Of a DNA stretch of 33,603 bases, positions 21,757 through 30,230 are shown in pieces; position 1 is the first letter of the stretch; the number at the start of each line of letters is the position of its first letter. Position numbers and translations under genes: made by a program. The notes under the pieces were generated by a model, which saw only the letters and a program-made list of their open reading frames with translations, did no database searches and had not been told where the DNA came from. The stretch spans positions 1-33,603 of the forward strand of contig CAJUAP010000043.1 of the NCBI GenBank assembly GCA_910584435.1, given 5' to 3'. The DNA is from an uncultured Acetatifactor sp. (GTDB taxonomy: Bacteria > Bacillota > Clostridia > Lachnospirales > Lachnospiraceae).

Positions 21757-22274
21757 CGGAGGACAGGATGGAGCTGTTAATCCGCAGTTATGGAGATTCT
21801 CTGCTGCGGCTCTGCACGCTTTATCTGAGAGATCCTTATCTTGCGGAGGATGCGCTTCAGGATACCTACCTGAAAGTATGGAAGTATTATCACGGCTTTG
21901 AGGGCAGGGCAGCGGAAAAAACATGGATTACCAGAATTGCCATTAATACATGTAAAAGTTATCTTGCAGCACCATGGCGGCAGAAGGTGGATGCAACGGA
22001 AGTTACACAGATTCTGGAAGAGGGTCTGGCCTCAGGATATCGGGACGGGGACGCCTATGAAAAATTAAACAATACGCTGGATCTGATGCAGGAAATCATG
22101 AAGCTGAAGGATCAATACAGACTGGCAATTCTGCTCTATTATTATCAGGAGATGCCGGTGCCGGAGATAGCCAAAGTAATGCGCAGGCGGGAAAATACAA
22201 TATTCAGCCTGTTGAGACGGGGAAGAGAACAGCTGAAGGAAAGGCTGCCCCGGGAAGTTTGGGAGGTGTTATAG
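21696..22274 (+). CDS. ECF-type RNA polymerase sigma factor (sigma-70 family)
   Basis: A 192-residue sigma factor with region 2 (LIRSYGDSLLRLCTLYL, DPYLAEDALQDTYLKVWKYY, KTWITRIAINTCKSYL) and region 4 (LKDQYRLAILLYYYQEMPVP, EIAKVMRRRENTIFSLLRRG) and nothing between them but a short linker, the ECF layout. It would direct RNA polymerase to a specific regulon, likely one that includes its own operon. ATG 21696 is chosen for ACGGAGGA (21683-21690) just upstream; the frame is open back to 21597 but without such a site. The next gene starts immediately after its stop codon and looks like its membrane-bound antagonist. Confidence 0.9.
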   Translation: MGQSQSMVLETEKIPEREALTEDRMELLIRSYGDSLLRLCTLYLRDPYLAEDALQDTYLKVWKYYHGFEGRAAEKTWITRIAINTCKSYLAAPWRQKVDATEVTQILEEGLASGYRDGDAYEKLNNTLDLMQEIMKLKDQYRLAILLYYYQEMPVPEIAKVMRRRENTIFSLLRRGREQLKERLPREVWEVL

Positions 22275-23489
22275 ATGGGAATCAGACAAGAGGCAGATGA
22301 ACTGATGAGGCATATGAGGGTAACCGAAGAAATGCACCAGGCGATTATGGAGGGAAGAAAAATGAAAAATCAGAAGAAATTTTCTATAAGAAAAGCGGCG
22401 GTTCCTGCTGCAGCGGCATTTTTGATAGGCAGCACCATGTATGCGGGAGCGGGATATATTATGGAACAATTCCCGCTGCGTGAAATTTTTGCACAAGAGA
22501 GTAATAATCTGATGAACGTACCGGAATCACAGAAAATGCCGGAAATTTATGAGGAGGTGGCAGACCCTGTGGATACTGCCGCAGCAGGTTTGCCGGGAGA
22601 CGGCAGCAGTATAGCGGATAACAAAACGCAAATACCCATGGGAAAATACGGGGAAATGATTATAGACAATGAACTGTTTTCTATTGAACTGCTGGAAAAT
22701 GTCTGTACGGGACGGGAGCTTTCTCTGAGTTATATTCTTACGTATAAGACAGAGGATTTGATGACGGTAAGTGTTACGGTGGAGGGAGATTATTACGGAG
22801 AACTGTTAGACGGTCCCTCCGATGTGCCGGCAGACAGCAGCCGTCTGCTGCTGGAAAATGGTTTTGGAGATTCTCTGAACAGGACACAGCTTCCGGATGA
22901 CTGCATCTATGAGCTGGCAGATAATCAGAGGTTATGTAATTTCACCCAGCTGGCCAAAGAAGAGTACAGTTCCGGCATTTATCAGCTGTATGCGGAGTAT
23001 TTTACAGGAGTAGATGAAAGTGTGGAGTATGCAGGAACAGATGCAGGTGCGGACCATGCTTTAGGCGGCAATACTTCAGACACAGAAATGAAAACGATCG
23101 GTTCTAAAGAGCATACTTATTTCAAGGCGCCTATTGAGATTATCAGCAATGATAATTATGGTCTTGCATTGAGCGGAACCACGGACAAGACCGAAGGAGA
23201 TGTGCATTTTGACGCCTATGAGGTGTATGTATCACCCTGGAATGTATATCTGTCTCTGGAAGGAACTTATAAAGGAGAGATTTCCGCAATCTGGGGTGCA
23301 AAGAGCAGCCATGAGATAACCATTGGTTTCAAGGATGGCACCACAGCATGCACTACGGTTCTGCTGTCAGGTATGGGGTATGGCTTTGGTGAGATAGATG
23401 TGAACATGAGAGCATCCTTTGATGCGGCCATTGATCCGGAAGCTATTTCCAGTGTTATGTTAGACGGTGTGTTGATTATGGGAGAGTAA
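22275..23489 (+). CDS. Membrane-anchored putative anti-sigma factor with extracytoplasmic domain
   Basis: The ATG directly follows the sigma factor TAG with no gap, so translation is coupled. The 404-residue product has a cytoplasmic N-terminus of about 38 residues, one transmembrane helix (about 40-62, AAVPAAAAFLIGSTMYAGAG), and a large outside domain rich in Asp, Glu, Ser and Gly. The layout and the short basic segment before the helix (KNQKKFSIRK) resemble DUF4179-type partners of ECF sigma factors in Clostridia. The cytoplasmic part is too short for a zinc-binding anti-sigma domain. The function as antagonist is inferred from gene order and topology. The outside domain has no recognised ligand or catalytic site. 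Confidence 0.75.
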   Translation: MGIRQEADELMRHMRVTEEMHQAIMEGRKMKNQKKFSIRKAAVPAAAAFLIGSTMYAGAGYIMEQFPLREIFAQESNNLMNVPESQKMPEIYEEVADPVDTAAAGLPGDGSSIADNKTQIPMGKYGEMIIDNELFSIELLENVCTGRELSLSYILTYKTEDLMTVSVTVEGDYYGELLDGPSDVPADSSRLLLENGFGDSLNRTQLPDDCIYELADNQRLCNFTQLAKEEYSSGIYQLYAEYFTGVDESVEYAGTDAGADHALGGNTSDTEMKTIGSKEHTYFKAPIEIISNDNYGLALSGTTDKTEGDVHFDAYEVYVSPWNVYLSLEGTYKGEISAIWGAKSSHEITIGFKDGTTACTTVLLSGMGYGFGEIDVNMRASFDAAIDPEAISSVMLDGVLIMGE

Positions 23490-23848
23490 AGAAAAGGCGT
23501 TATCATTTACAGAGTACTTCATTGCTGCGAAAGTCTTTGCGGCTGCAGCGTTTGCTGCTGAAACGTCATGACATGCTGCAGACGGTGCACGGCTGACATG
23601 AAATAAGCTGTCTGCAGTATTACCCGGCTGATGGTGAAAACTTTCATTCCGGTCATGACATGTGAATGGCATGGATGAACTTTTGCGTACTGTTGCAGAA
23701 AATGGTGTGAAATAGTAAATAGTAATGGATTTTGAGCCTTGATTATGGTATGCTGATACATATCATGACAAGGCTCGCTTTCTTGCTTTTGACAGTAGGG
23801 CAGAAAGTGGAAGCAGAGTTAATTACAGGTTTGGAAACGGGGACGGAC
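23490..23848. other. Intergenic region upstream of sbcD
   Basis: No gene is supported. The 11-mer GTCATGACATG, with a palindromic core, occurs at 23565-23575 and 23652-23662, and TCATGACA appears again at 23763. CTGCAG-rich inverted segments lie between. An extended -10-like TGGTATGCT at about 23745-23753 may start sbcD transcription. No T-run terminator for the anti-sigma gene was found. Confidence 0.4.
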
Positions 23849-25192
23849 ATGAAATTACTTCACATCTCAGATCTTCATATCGGAAAAAGGGTAAATGAAT
23901 TTTCCATGGTGGAGGATCAGAAATACATTTTGGATAGAATCATAGAAATTGCAAAGCAGGAACAGGCGGACGGGGTGATGATAGCAGGGGATATTTATGA
24001 TAAATCGGTGCCGTCTGCAGAGGCAGTACAGATATTTGACAGGTTTCTTACGGGATTTGCCCGATTGGGGATAAAAGTATTTGCTGTCAGCGGCAATCAT
24101 GATTCTGCGGAAAGGATTGCGTTTGGAGCGCAGCTGATGAAGGGACGGGGGGTGTATCTTTCCCCGGTTTATGACGGTAATATAGAGAAAATTACACTGT
24201 CAGACGAATATGGTGCGCTGAATATTTATCTGCTGCCGTTTATCAAGCCTGCCATGGTGCGCCATGTGCTTGACAGGGAGCAGAAAACGGCAGGAAGTCA
24301 GTTCCGGAGCGGCCGGGAACAGGCAGAGGAAGGCGGTCAACTTGAAACTGGCCGGGAACAGGCGGAGGGAGACAGTCAGACCGGGGGCGGCCGGGAACAG
24401 GCAGAGGAAGGCGGTCAACTTGAAACTGGCCGGGAACAGGCGGAGGGAGACGGGTGCTCTGGAAGCAGCCGCAAAGCCTGGCAGGAATCCAATCTGCCGG
24501 AGAGTTACCAGGAAGCGGTAAAACTGGCGGTAGAACGTATGAAAGTGGACGGCACAAAACGTAATGTTCTGGTGGCGCATCAATTTGTCACGGGGGCAGG
24601 GCGCTGTGAGTCGGAAGAGGTGGTAGTGGGCGGACTTGACAATGTGGACGCGGAAGTGTTTCAGGCGTTTGACTATGTGGCTCTGGGGCATATTCACAGC
24701 CCGCAATGGGTAGGACGTGAGACAGTGCGTTATTGCGGTACCCCCTTAAAGTATTCCTTCTCGGAAGCGGAACAGGAGAAGTCCGTTACAGTGGTGGAAT
24801 TAGGGGAGAAGGGGGGAGTGGAACTGCGCACGATTCCTTTGACTCCCCTTCATGACATGCGGAAAATCAGCGGTACCTATATGGAAGTAACTGCCCGTTC
24901 TTTTTATCAGGATATCAACAGGGAAGATTATGTACAGGTTACTCTTACGGATGAAGAAGATATTCCTGACGGCCTGAAGAAGCTGCGCATTATCTATCCT
25001 AATCTGATGCGTCTTGTATATGACAACCACCGCACCCGTCAGAACCGGGAGCTGGGGGCGGTACAGGATATGGAACAGAAGTCGGAACTGGAACTGTTCG
25101 GCGAATTTTATGCGCAGCAGAACAACCAGCCCATGAGTGCAGAGCAGACAGCTTTTGTCCGTGGGCTGATTGAAGGGATTAAGGTTATGTAG
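23849..25192 (+). CDS. sbcD: Exonuclease subunit SbcD (Mre11-type nuclease)
   Basis: SbcD is the nuclease of the SbcCD complex, which cleaves DNA hairpins and processes blocked ends. The metallophosphoesterase motifs are complete: DLHIGK (Asp8, His10), GDIYD, GNHDS, the VAHQFV histidine and GHIH. The C-terminal capping domain follows. ATG 23849 is preceded by GGGGACGG; the longer frame from a TTG at 23732 covers the promoter area and is rejected. The 447-residue length is above the usual 370-410 because residues about 154-205, between the nuclease blocks, contain a duplicated low-complexity insert with four GREQAE copies. sbcC follows after 335 bases instead of overlapping. Confidence 0.95.
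   Translation: MKLLHISDLHIGKRVNEFSMVEDQKYILDRIIEIAKQEQADGVMIAGDIYDKSVPSAEAVQIFDRFLTGFARLGIKVFAVSGNHDSAERIAFGAQLMKGRGVYLSPVYDGNIEKITLSDEYGALNIYLLPFIKPAMVRHVLDREQKTAGSQFRSGREQAEEGGQLETGREQAEGDSQTGGGREQAEEGGQLETGREQAEGDGCSGSSRKAWQESNLPESYQEAVKLAVERMKVDGTKRNVLVAHQFVTGAGRCESEEVVVGGLDNVDAEVFQAFDYVALGHIHSPQWVGRETVRYCGTPLKYSFSEAEQEKSVTVVELGEKGGVELRTIPLTPLHDMRKISGTYMEVTARSFYQDINREDYVQVTLTDEEDIPDGLKKLRIIYPNLMRLVYDNHRTRQNRELGAVQDMEQKSELELFGEFYAQQNNQPMSAEQTAFVRGLIEGIKVM
24309..24451 (+). repeat. 65-bp direct repeat (78-bp period) inside sbcD
   Basis: 24309-24373 and 24387-24451 are identical by eye. Each copy contains two GGCCGGGAACAGGC units, so GREQAE is encoded four times. The 78-bp period equals 26 codons and keeps the frame open. 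It inserts Gln/Glu/Gly-rich residues in a region that is variable in SbcD proteins. Confidence 0.93.
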
Positions 25193-25527
25193 GGATGTCT
25201 TCTATAAAATGTACTTTGGAATTATCCCGGTATTTTTGTGCTCTTCCCGAAAAACAACTGCTTCCTCCATATTTTTCAGCGGAAACCAGAGCAGATACCG
25301 TTCTGTTACAAAGGCTCCGGTATTGTACTTGTGCAATCAGTGTTAATGGGTTGTATGACAAAGAAAAAAGTGATATGCTTAGATATCAAATGGATAATCT
25401 ATAAAACATGATAAAAAATTCGAGCAATAAAATAAGCAAAGCGGAATGAAGCAGCTGAAAACAGAAATGATCGTCCAAGGGTGTTTGATGATGGAAGGAC
25501 GGCTGCAGAACTGAAAGAGGAAGAAAA
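25193..25527. other. Unusual gap between sbcD and sbcC
   Basis: A 335-base interval. A 69-codon frame (25195-25404, +) begins 3 bases after the sbcD stop but lacks a usable ribosome binding site and resembles nothing known. It overlaps the sbcC promoter. I see no terminator. The usual arrangement of these two genes is adjacent or overlapping, so this may be inserted or degenerate sequence. Confidence 0.45.
25351..25379 (+). promoter_or_regulatory. Promoter for sbcC
   Basis: TTGTAT (25351-25356) and TATGCT (25374-25379) with a 17-base A-rich spacer, and TGA before the -10 as an extended element. It would allow sbcC to be transcribed independently of sbcD. Confidence 0.6.
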
Positions 25528-28500
25528 ATGAAACCGATAAAACTGACAATGAGCGCTTTCGGCCCTTATGCGGGAAGTACAGAGATAGATTTTGAGCGGC
25601 TGGGAGGGCAGGGGCTGTACCTGATTACCGGAGATACCGGAGCCGGAAAGACGACTATTTTCGATGCCATTGTATTTGCGCTGTATGGGGAGCCCAGCGG
25701 CGATGCGCGGAGAGCTGATATGTTCCGAAGCAAATATGCGCAGGATGATGTCCCTACTTATGTGGAATATGTTTTTGAATATTGTAGAAAACGATATATT
25801 GTAAGAAGAAATCCCGAATACCAGCGTCCCAAAGGCAGAGGAACAGGTTATACCACACAGAAGGCGGATGCGGAGCTGGTGTATCCTGACGAACGTGTTC
25901 CGGTGACAAAGTTCAAGGATGTCACCAGAGCCGTGACAGAACTGCTTGGCTTGAACAGAAAGCAGTTTACGCAGATTGCCATGATTGCACAGGGGGATTT
26001 CCAGAAGCTTCTCCTGGCGGGAACGGAGGAACGCAGCGACATTTTCCGGCAGATTTTTAAGACCGGTCTTTATCAGCATCTGCAGGAGAAGCTCAAGGCG
26101 GAAGTGAAGTCCCAGGGAAAGAAATACGATGAGCTGAAACGAAGCATCAGCCAGTATATGGACAGCATTGTCTGTGACGGGGAGACATTTGCAGCGGTAA
26201 AGCTCAGAGAGCTGCAGAAGGAGAAATTTGAGGGCAGAATCGGGGAAGGGCTGGAACTGCTGGAGCAGTTATGCAGGGAAGAGGAAGCGGCGTTAAAGGA
26301 GCTGGATTCACAGATCGATAAACTGGACGGCCGAATTGCACAGGAGGATCAGCTCATTGGAAATATTCATAAGGTCATGGAACAGCAGGAAGAACTTCTG
26401 AGGAACCGGGCGCAGCTTGACAGACTGCAGCCGGAGCTTGCACTGGCAAAGGAACGCTGTGCCGAGGCTGAGAAGAATGCACAGGAGTGTGGGGCAATTG
26501 CACTGCAGATAAAGGAGCAGAGGGATAATCTTGCGCTTTTCGACAGATGGATGAGTGAACGGCAGGAGTTAGCTGCGCAGGAGCAGCTGCTTGCGGATCA
26601 TCATAAGCATAAGGCGGCATTGCAGGAGCAGCACCAGGAATTAGAGAAGGTTCTGGAGGCAGACAGGGAGAAACTAAAAGGTTTCACATCTCTTGGAGAG
26701 GAGAGGGAACGCCTGGAAAACAAAAAGGGCATGGTGCTGCGCCGCATAGACAGTCTGCGTCAACAAAAAAGCGGCTTGGAACAGGAAAGGGTACTGCAGC
26801 AGGAGACCGAAAAAAGCATTGCAGAGCAACAGGGGAAAGAGGCGGAATTAGAGAAGTGTCTTCAGGAATATCAAGAGAAGATAGCGGCGCTGGCGGACAG
26901 AGACGGTATGCTTTCTGCAATAGAGACCACCCTGGGAAAACTGCAGGAGAGCCGGGGAATATTGCAGAAGGGGGATGGGGAGTGGAAAAATGTCAGAGAT
27001 CAGATGGCGTTGACGGCGGAGGCGCTGACGCAATTATTATCTGAGGAGAGTGCGCTTTATGAGAGGGAGCAGGTCAGAAAGGAAGAGCAGGAACGTCTGA
27101 AGAATGCCGGAGAAAGGGAGGTTCAATGCAGACACAGGCTGGAAGCGGCCTCTGAACAGCTTCGGATGTTCCTGGAACGGAGGGCAGAGCTTGCAGAGGT
27201 AAATGAACTGGCAGCGGAACAGGAAAAGGCTTGTGGGAAACTGCAAAATCGGGCGCAGGAGCATCAAAAGGAATATCATATTCTGCAGGAAGAATGGGAG
27301 ACAGTGAAGGAGGCAAAGACCAGAAAGCTTTTGCAGAAGCAGAAGGAAAAGGAGCTGGAAGAGCAGCGGCGGGCACAGGATAGGCTGTCATCGGAAACGG
27401 AACTTTGGAGGACAGGGAGGGAAGGGCTTGTTCAGGTACAGAGGGAGTATGAAAAAGCAGCAAAAGAGAAGGAGAATCGCAGCAGTATTTATCAGGAACT
27501 GGAGAGGCGCTTTCTGGATGCACAGGCGGGGATACTTGCAAGGGAGCTGAAGGAAGGAAAGGCATGTCCTGTCTGCGGCGCCACGCATCATCCCATGCCG
27601 GCAGAAAATCAGGAGACTGTACCGGAGAAGGCCGAGCTGGAGAAGGAGAAGAAGCTGCTCTCCAAGGCGGAAGCGAGAGCGGAACAGCTCAGTGTACAGG
27701 CAGGAGTATTGGCGCAGCGGCATAAGGAGCAGGAGAAGCTGGTGGGGAAATTGGCGGATGAATTGTTCGGCACACAGTGGAAAACTGAGCAGGAAGAAAG
27801 GAATGAAGCCGCGGCACCATGGAAAGGGAATGAGGCCGCGGCACAGTGGGGAGAGAAATATTATGAGGATACAGTTATAAGGCTGAAGCGGCTGCAGCAG
27901 CGGACGGATGCAGAGAGCAGAGCGCTGACAGAAGCAATGGACAGGACGAATCAGGAAATACAACGGATGGAGGAATTGGAAGAATGTATTCCCAGGGTCC
28001 GGGAGGAACAGGTCAGGCTGGACACAGCGCTGCAGGAGAAGCAGCAGGAATATGCGGCGGCAAAGGGCAAGATGGAAGAAAAGTGCAGACAATGGAAGCG
28101 TTTGCTTGCAGACTTATGGCTGTCGGATAAGTTATGTGTTATGGAAGAGGAGCATTCCATGGAAGAAGAGAATTCCATGGAAGAAGAGCATTCCATGGAA
28201 GAAGAGCATTCCATGGAAAAGATAGAAGCATGGCTTCGGCAGAAGGCGGAACAGAGTCAGGCAGCACACAAGCAGGCGCAAGAAGACAAAAAGCGGCTGG
28301 AAAAATTGGAACAGAATGCATTAAAGGAGGAAGCGGACAGAAAGGAACTCAGGGAATTCATCACAGGGAAGCAGGAGCAAAGCGCAAATTTGAATGGCCA
28401 GGCCGGGGCATTGCGCAGACAGCTTGTGAGAGAAATAGAAAAAGCACTGGAATGTCTGGCACAAGCAGCGGAATTGCCGGAGATGAAAGCGCAAATAGGG

Positions 28501-30042
28501 AATGCAGTAAATGAAAAAACAGCAGCCATTGAAAAGGTAATGGAACATTTTGAACATAATGGTGCAATATGGGCAGAAGAGACGGACAGGTTTCCGGCAG
28601 AGCAGCTGGCAGAAACTTTGGATGTTCTACAGAAAAACTGTGACATTCTTATACTCCGGCAGAGAGTGCTTCGCGGTGAAATAGAAGACAGAAACCGTAT
28701 GATGGCGGAACGTGAAGAAAAAGCATTGGAGTTATCCGGGATACAAAACAGCAGAAATGAACTTGAGAGACGATTAGAAGGCATTGTAAACAGGCATGGT
28801 GAGAAGACAAGACAGCTTTTTGAGACCCTTTGCGGAGCGGAGCCGCGGCTGACAGAAAAATTTCCGGATGCTGCCATGGTGACTGAGAAGCAGATGGAAG
28901 AATTGGCCTTTCAGACAGAGCAGTTCTTAGAGAATAGTTTGTCCGCGCTGCAGAAAGAGCTGGGAGAGAATCGCGTGAGACTTCTGGAAAAACAGAGATT
29001 GGAAGAGCAGATTCCATCAAAAGAGGCACAGGCACAGGCACAGGCAGAGGACATACAGGTTATTGCGGTAAAGATTTCAAGACTGATGGCAGTTTGCGAG
29101 GCTGTCAGGGACAGGATAGAGGCTCTGGTGAAGCAGCTTGGGGCAGAGCGCAGAGAAGATGCGGAGGAAAAAATCCGTATGCTGGAACAGCGCAAGGGGG
29201 AACTGGAAGGCGCTTTAAAGGCAGCAGAAGAAAATCTGGCTGATTGCAGCAGCAGAAAAGAAAGGCTGGGGGCAGCCATAGAAACTTTATCAAGCCAGAT
29301 TGCTTCGGCAGGTGAGGCTGGAACGACAAGAGAGCAGGATGTCCTGGAGAGAAAAGAGGGATGGCAGCAGGAGAAAAAAGCATATGGCAGCAGACGTGAT
29401 GCGCAGACCCATGCCCTGGCAGTAAACTGCGAGGTATATCGCAAGGTAAGATTAAAACAGGAGGATATTGCAGCAGTAGAGAAAAAGTATGTCTGGATGA
29501 AGGCATTGTCGGATACGGCAAATGGGACTTTGAGCGGTAAGAGGAAGATAGAATTGGAAACATATATCCAGACGGCATATTTTGACCGGATTTTAAGGCT
29601 GGCAAATTTAAGGCTGCTTACCATGAGCAACGGCCAGTATGAGCTGAAGAGGGATGAAGAGGGAGAGAACCGGAAGGAGAAAGCAGGGCTGGAGCTGTCA
29701 GTGATTGATCATTACAACGGAACACAGCGCAGCGTCAGGACATTGTCCGGCGGAGAATCCTTCCAGGCGTCCCTGTCCCTGGCTCTTGGACTGTCTGATG
29801 AAATCCAGTCCTATGCCGGCGGGATTCAGATGGATTCCATGTTTGTGGATGAAGGATTCGGTTCCCTGGATGAAGAGGCGCTGGAACAGGCAATGAAAGC
29901 GCTGATACGTCTTACGGAAGGTAATCGCCTGGTGGGAATCATTTCCCATGTGTCAGAACTGAAAGAGAAGATTGACAGGAAAATCGTGGTCACGAAATGC
30001 AGAAACAGTGAGGGAATTACCAGCCGGGCAGCGATTGTGTGA
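25528..30042 (+). CDS. sbcC: Exonuclease subunit SbcC (SMC/Rad50-type ATPase)
   Basis: SbcC is the ATPase arm of SbcCD. The N-terminal Walker A is GDTGAGKTTIFDAIVFALYG (about residues 31-50), and a QIAMIAQGDFQKLL block with the Q-loop follows near 150. Two long coiled coils flank a zinc hook with Cys680 and Cys683 in CPVCG, which dimerises two molecules through zinc. The C-terminal ABC signature LSGGESFQ (about 1405) and Walker B MFVDEGFGSLDE (about 1438) complete the ATPase. At 1504 residues it is much longer than the common 1000-1200; the extra length is in the coiled coils. Part of this is a fourfold EEEHSM-type repeat at about 873-896. GAGGAAGAAAA precedes ATG 25528. Confidence 0.96.
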   Translation: MKPIKLTMSAFGPYAGSTEIDFERLGGQGLYLITGDTGAGKTTIFDAIVFALYGEPSGDARRADMFRSKYAQDDVPTYVEYVFEYCRKRYIVRRNPEYQRPKGRGTGYTTQKADAELVYPDERVPVTKFKDVTRAVTELLGLNRKQFTQIAMIAQGDFQKLLLAGTEERSDIFRQIFKTGLYQHLQEKLKAEVKSQGKKYDELKRSISQYMDSIVCDGETFAAVKLRELQKEKFEGRIGEGLELLEQLCREEEAALKELDSQIDKLDGRIAQEDQLIGNIHKVMEQQEELLRNRAQLDRLQPELALAKERCAEAEKNAQECGAIALQIKEQRDNLALFDRWMSERQELAAQEQLLADHHKHKAALQEQHQELEKVLEADREKLKGFTSLGEERERLENKKGMVLRRIDSLRQQKSGLEQERVLQQETEKSIAEQQGKEAELEKCLQEYQEKIAALADRDGMLSAIETTLGKLQESRGILQKGDGEWKNVRDQMALTAEALTQLLSEESALYEREQVRKEEQERLKNAGEREVQCRHRLEAASEQLRMFLERRAELAEVNELAAEQEKACGKLQNRAQEHQKEYHILQEEWETVKEAKTRKLLQKQKEKELEEQRRAQDRLSSETELWRTGREGLVQVQREYEKAAKEKENRSSIYQELERRFLDAQAGILARELKEGKACPVCGATHHPMPAENQETVPEKAELEKEKKLLSKAEARAEQLSVQAGVLAQRHKEQEKLVGKLADELFGTQWKTEQEERNEAAAPWKGNEAAAQWGEKYYEDTVIRLKRLQQRTDAESRALTEAMDRTNQEIQRMEELEECIPRVREEQVRLDTALQEKQQEYAAAKGKMEEKCRQWKRLLADLWLSDKLCVMEEEHSMEEENSMEEEHSMEEEHSMEKIEAWLRQKAEQSQAAHKQAQEDKKRLEKLEQNALKEEADRKELREFITGKQEQSANLNGQAGALRRQLVREIEKALECLAQAAELPEMKAQIGNAVNEKTAAIEKVMEHFEHNGAIWAEETDRFPAEQLAETLDVLQKNCDILILRQRVLRGEIEDRNRMMAEREEKALELSGIQNSRNELERRLEGIVNRHGEKTRQLFETLCGAEPRLTEKFPDAAMVTEKQMEELAFQTEQFLENSLSALQKELGENRVRLLEKQRLEEQIPSKEAQAQAQAEDIQVIAVKISRLMAVCEAVRDRIEALVKQLGAERREDAEEKIRMLEQRKGELEGALKAAEENLADCSSRKERLGAAIETLSSQIASAGEAGTTREQDVLERKEGWQQEKKAYGSRRDAQTHALAVNCEVYRKVRLKQEDIAAVEKKYVWMKALSDTANGTLSGKRKIELETYIQTAYFDRILRLANLRLLTMSNGQYELKRDEEGENRKEKAGLELSVIDHYNGTQRSVRTLSGGESFQASLSLALGLSDEIQSYAGGIQMDSMFVDEGFGSLDEEALEQAMKALIRLTEGNRLVGIISHVSELKEKIDRKIVVTKCRNSEGITSRAAIV
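28144..28215 (+). repeat. Four 18-bp coding repeats (EEEHSM) in sbcC
   Basis: Units GAAGAAGAGCATTCCATG or one-base variants at 28144, 28162, 28180 and 28198. Each junction forms the 10-bp palindrome TTCCATGGAA. The encoded motif is EEE[HN]SM and lies in the second coiled coil. The same unit and frame occur in yfhO, and a two-unit degenerate form occurs in queH at 30492-30522. Confidence 0.95.
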
Positions 30043-30070
30043 AAAAGTGCAGAATTGTGGAAGTGTGAGA

Positions 30071-30199
30071 AGAATTTCTATGACGCCAAAGTACGTCGTC
30101 TAAGAAATTCTACGGTTCGCAGAGCGAACCTTTCTCGCACTGAAGAATGCCAAATGCGGGCATTCTTCTCATTGATTGTTTGTGCCGACTGCGTCGGCA
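30071..30199. repeat. Cluster of four back-to-back hairpins
   Basis: Hairpin 1: AGAATTTCT (30071-30079) with AGAAATTCT (30103-30111), plus inner GACG/CGTC. Hairpin 2: GGTTCGC (30114-30120) with GCGAACC (30124-30130), loop AGA. Hairpin 3: GAAGAATGCC (30142-30151) with GGCATTCTTC (30159-30168). Hairpin 4: TGCCGAC (30183-30189) with GTCGGCA (30193-30199), loop TGC. All arms are perfect. Only weak T tracts follow. The cluster fills most of the interval between sbcC and queH and may terminate sbcC or act in the queH leader. Confidence 0.85.
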
Positions 30200-30230
30200 T
30201 GACGGGAAGTGTGATGAAAGTGGAGATGGT

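Noticed and set aside
24200..24706. 168-codon - strand ORF opposite sbcD
   Set aside because: It is long only because the duplicated insert is open on both strands; it has no other support.
25195..25404. 69-codon ORF between sbcD and sbcC
   Set aside because: No usable ribosome site, no recognisable features, and it contains the sbcC promoter.
27388..28877. Long - strand ORFs opposite sbcC
   Set aside because: They mirror coiled-coil codons (Leu/Phe/Ser-rich shadows) and have no start signals.
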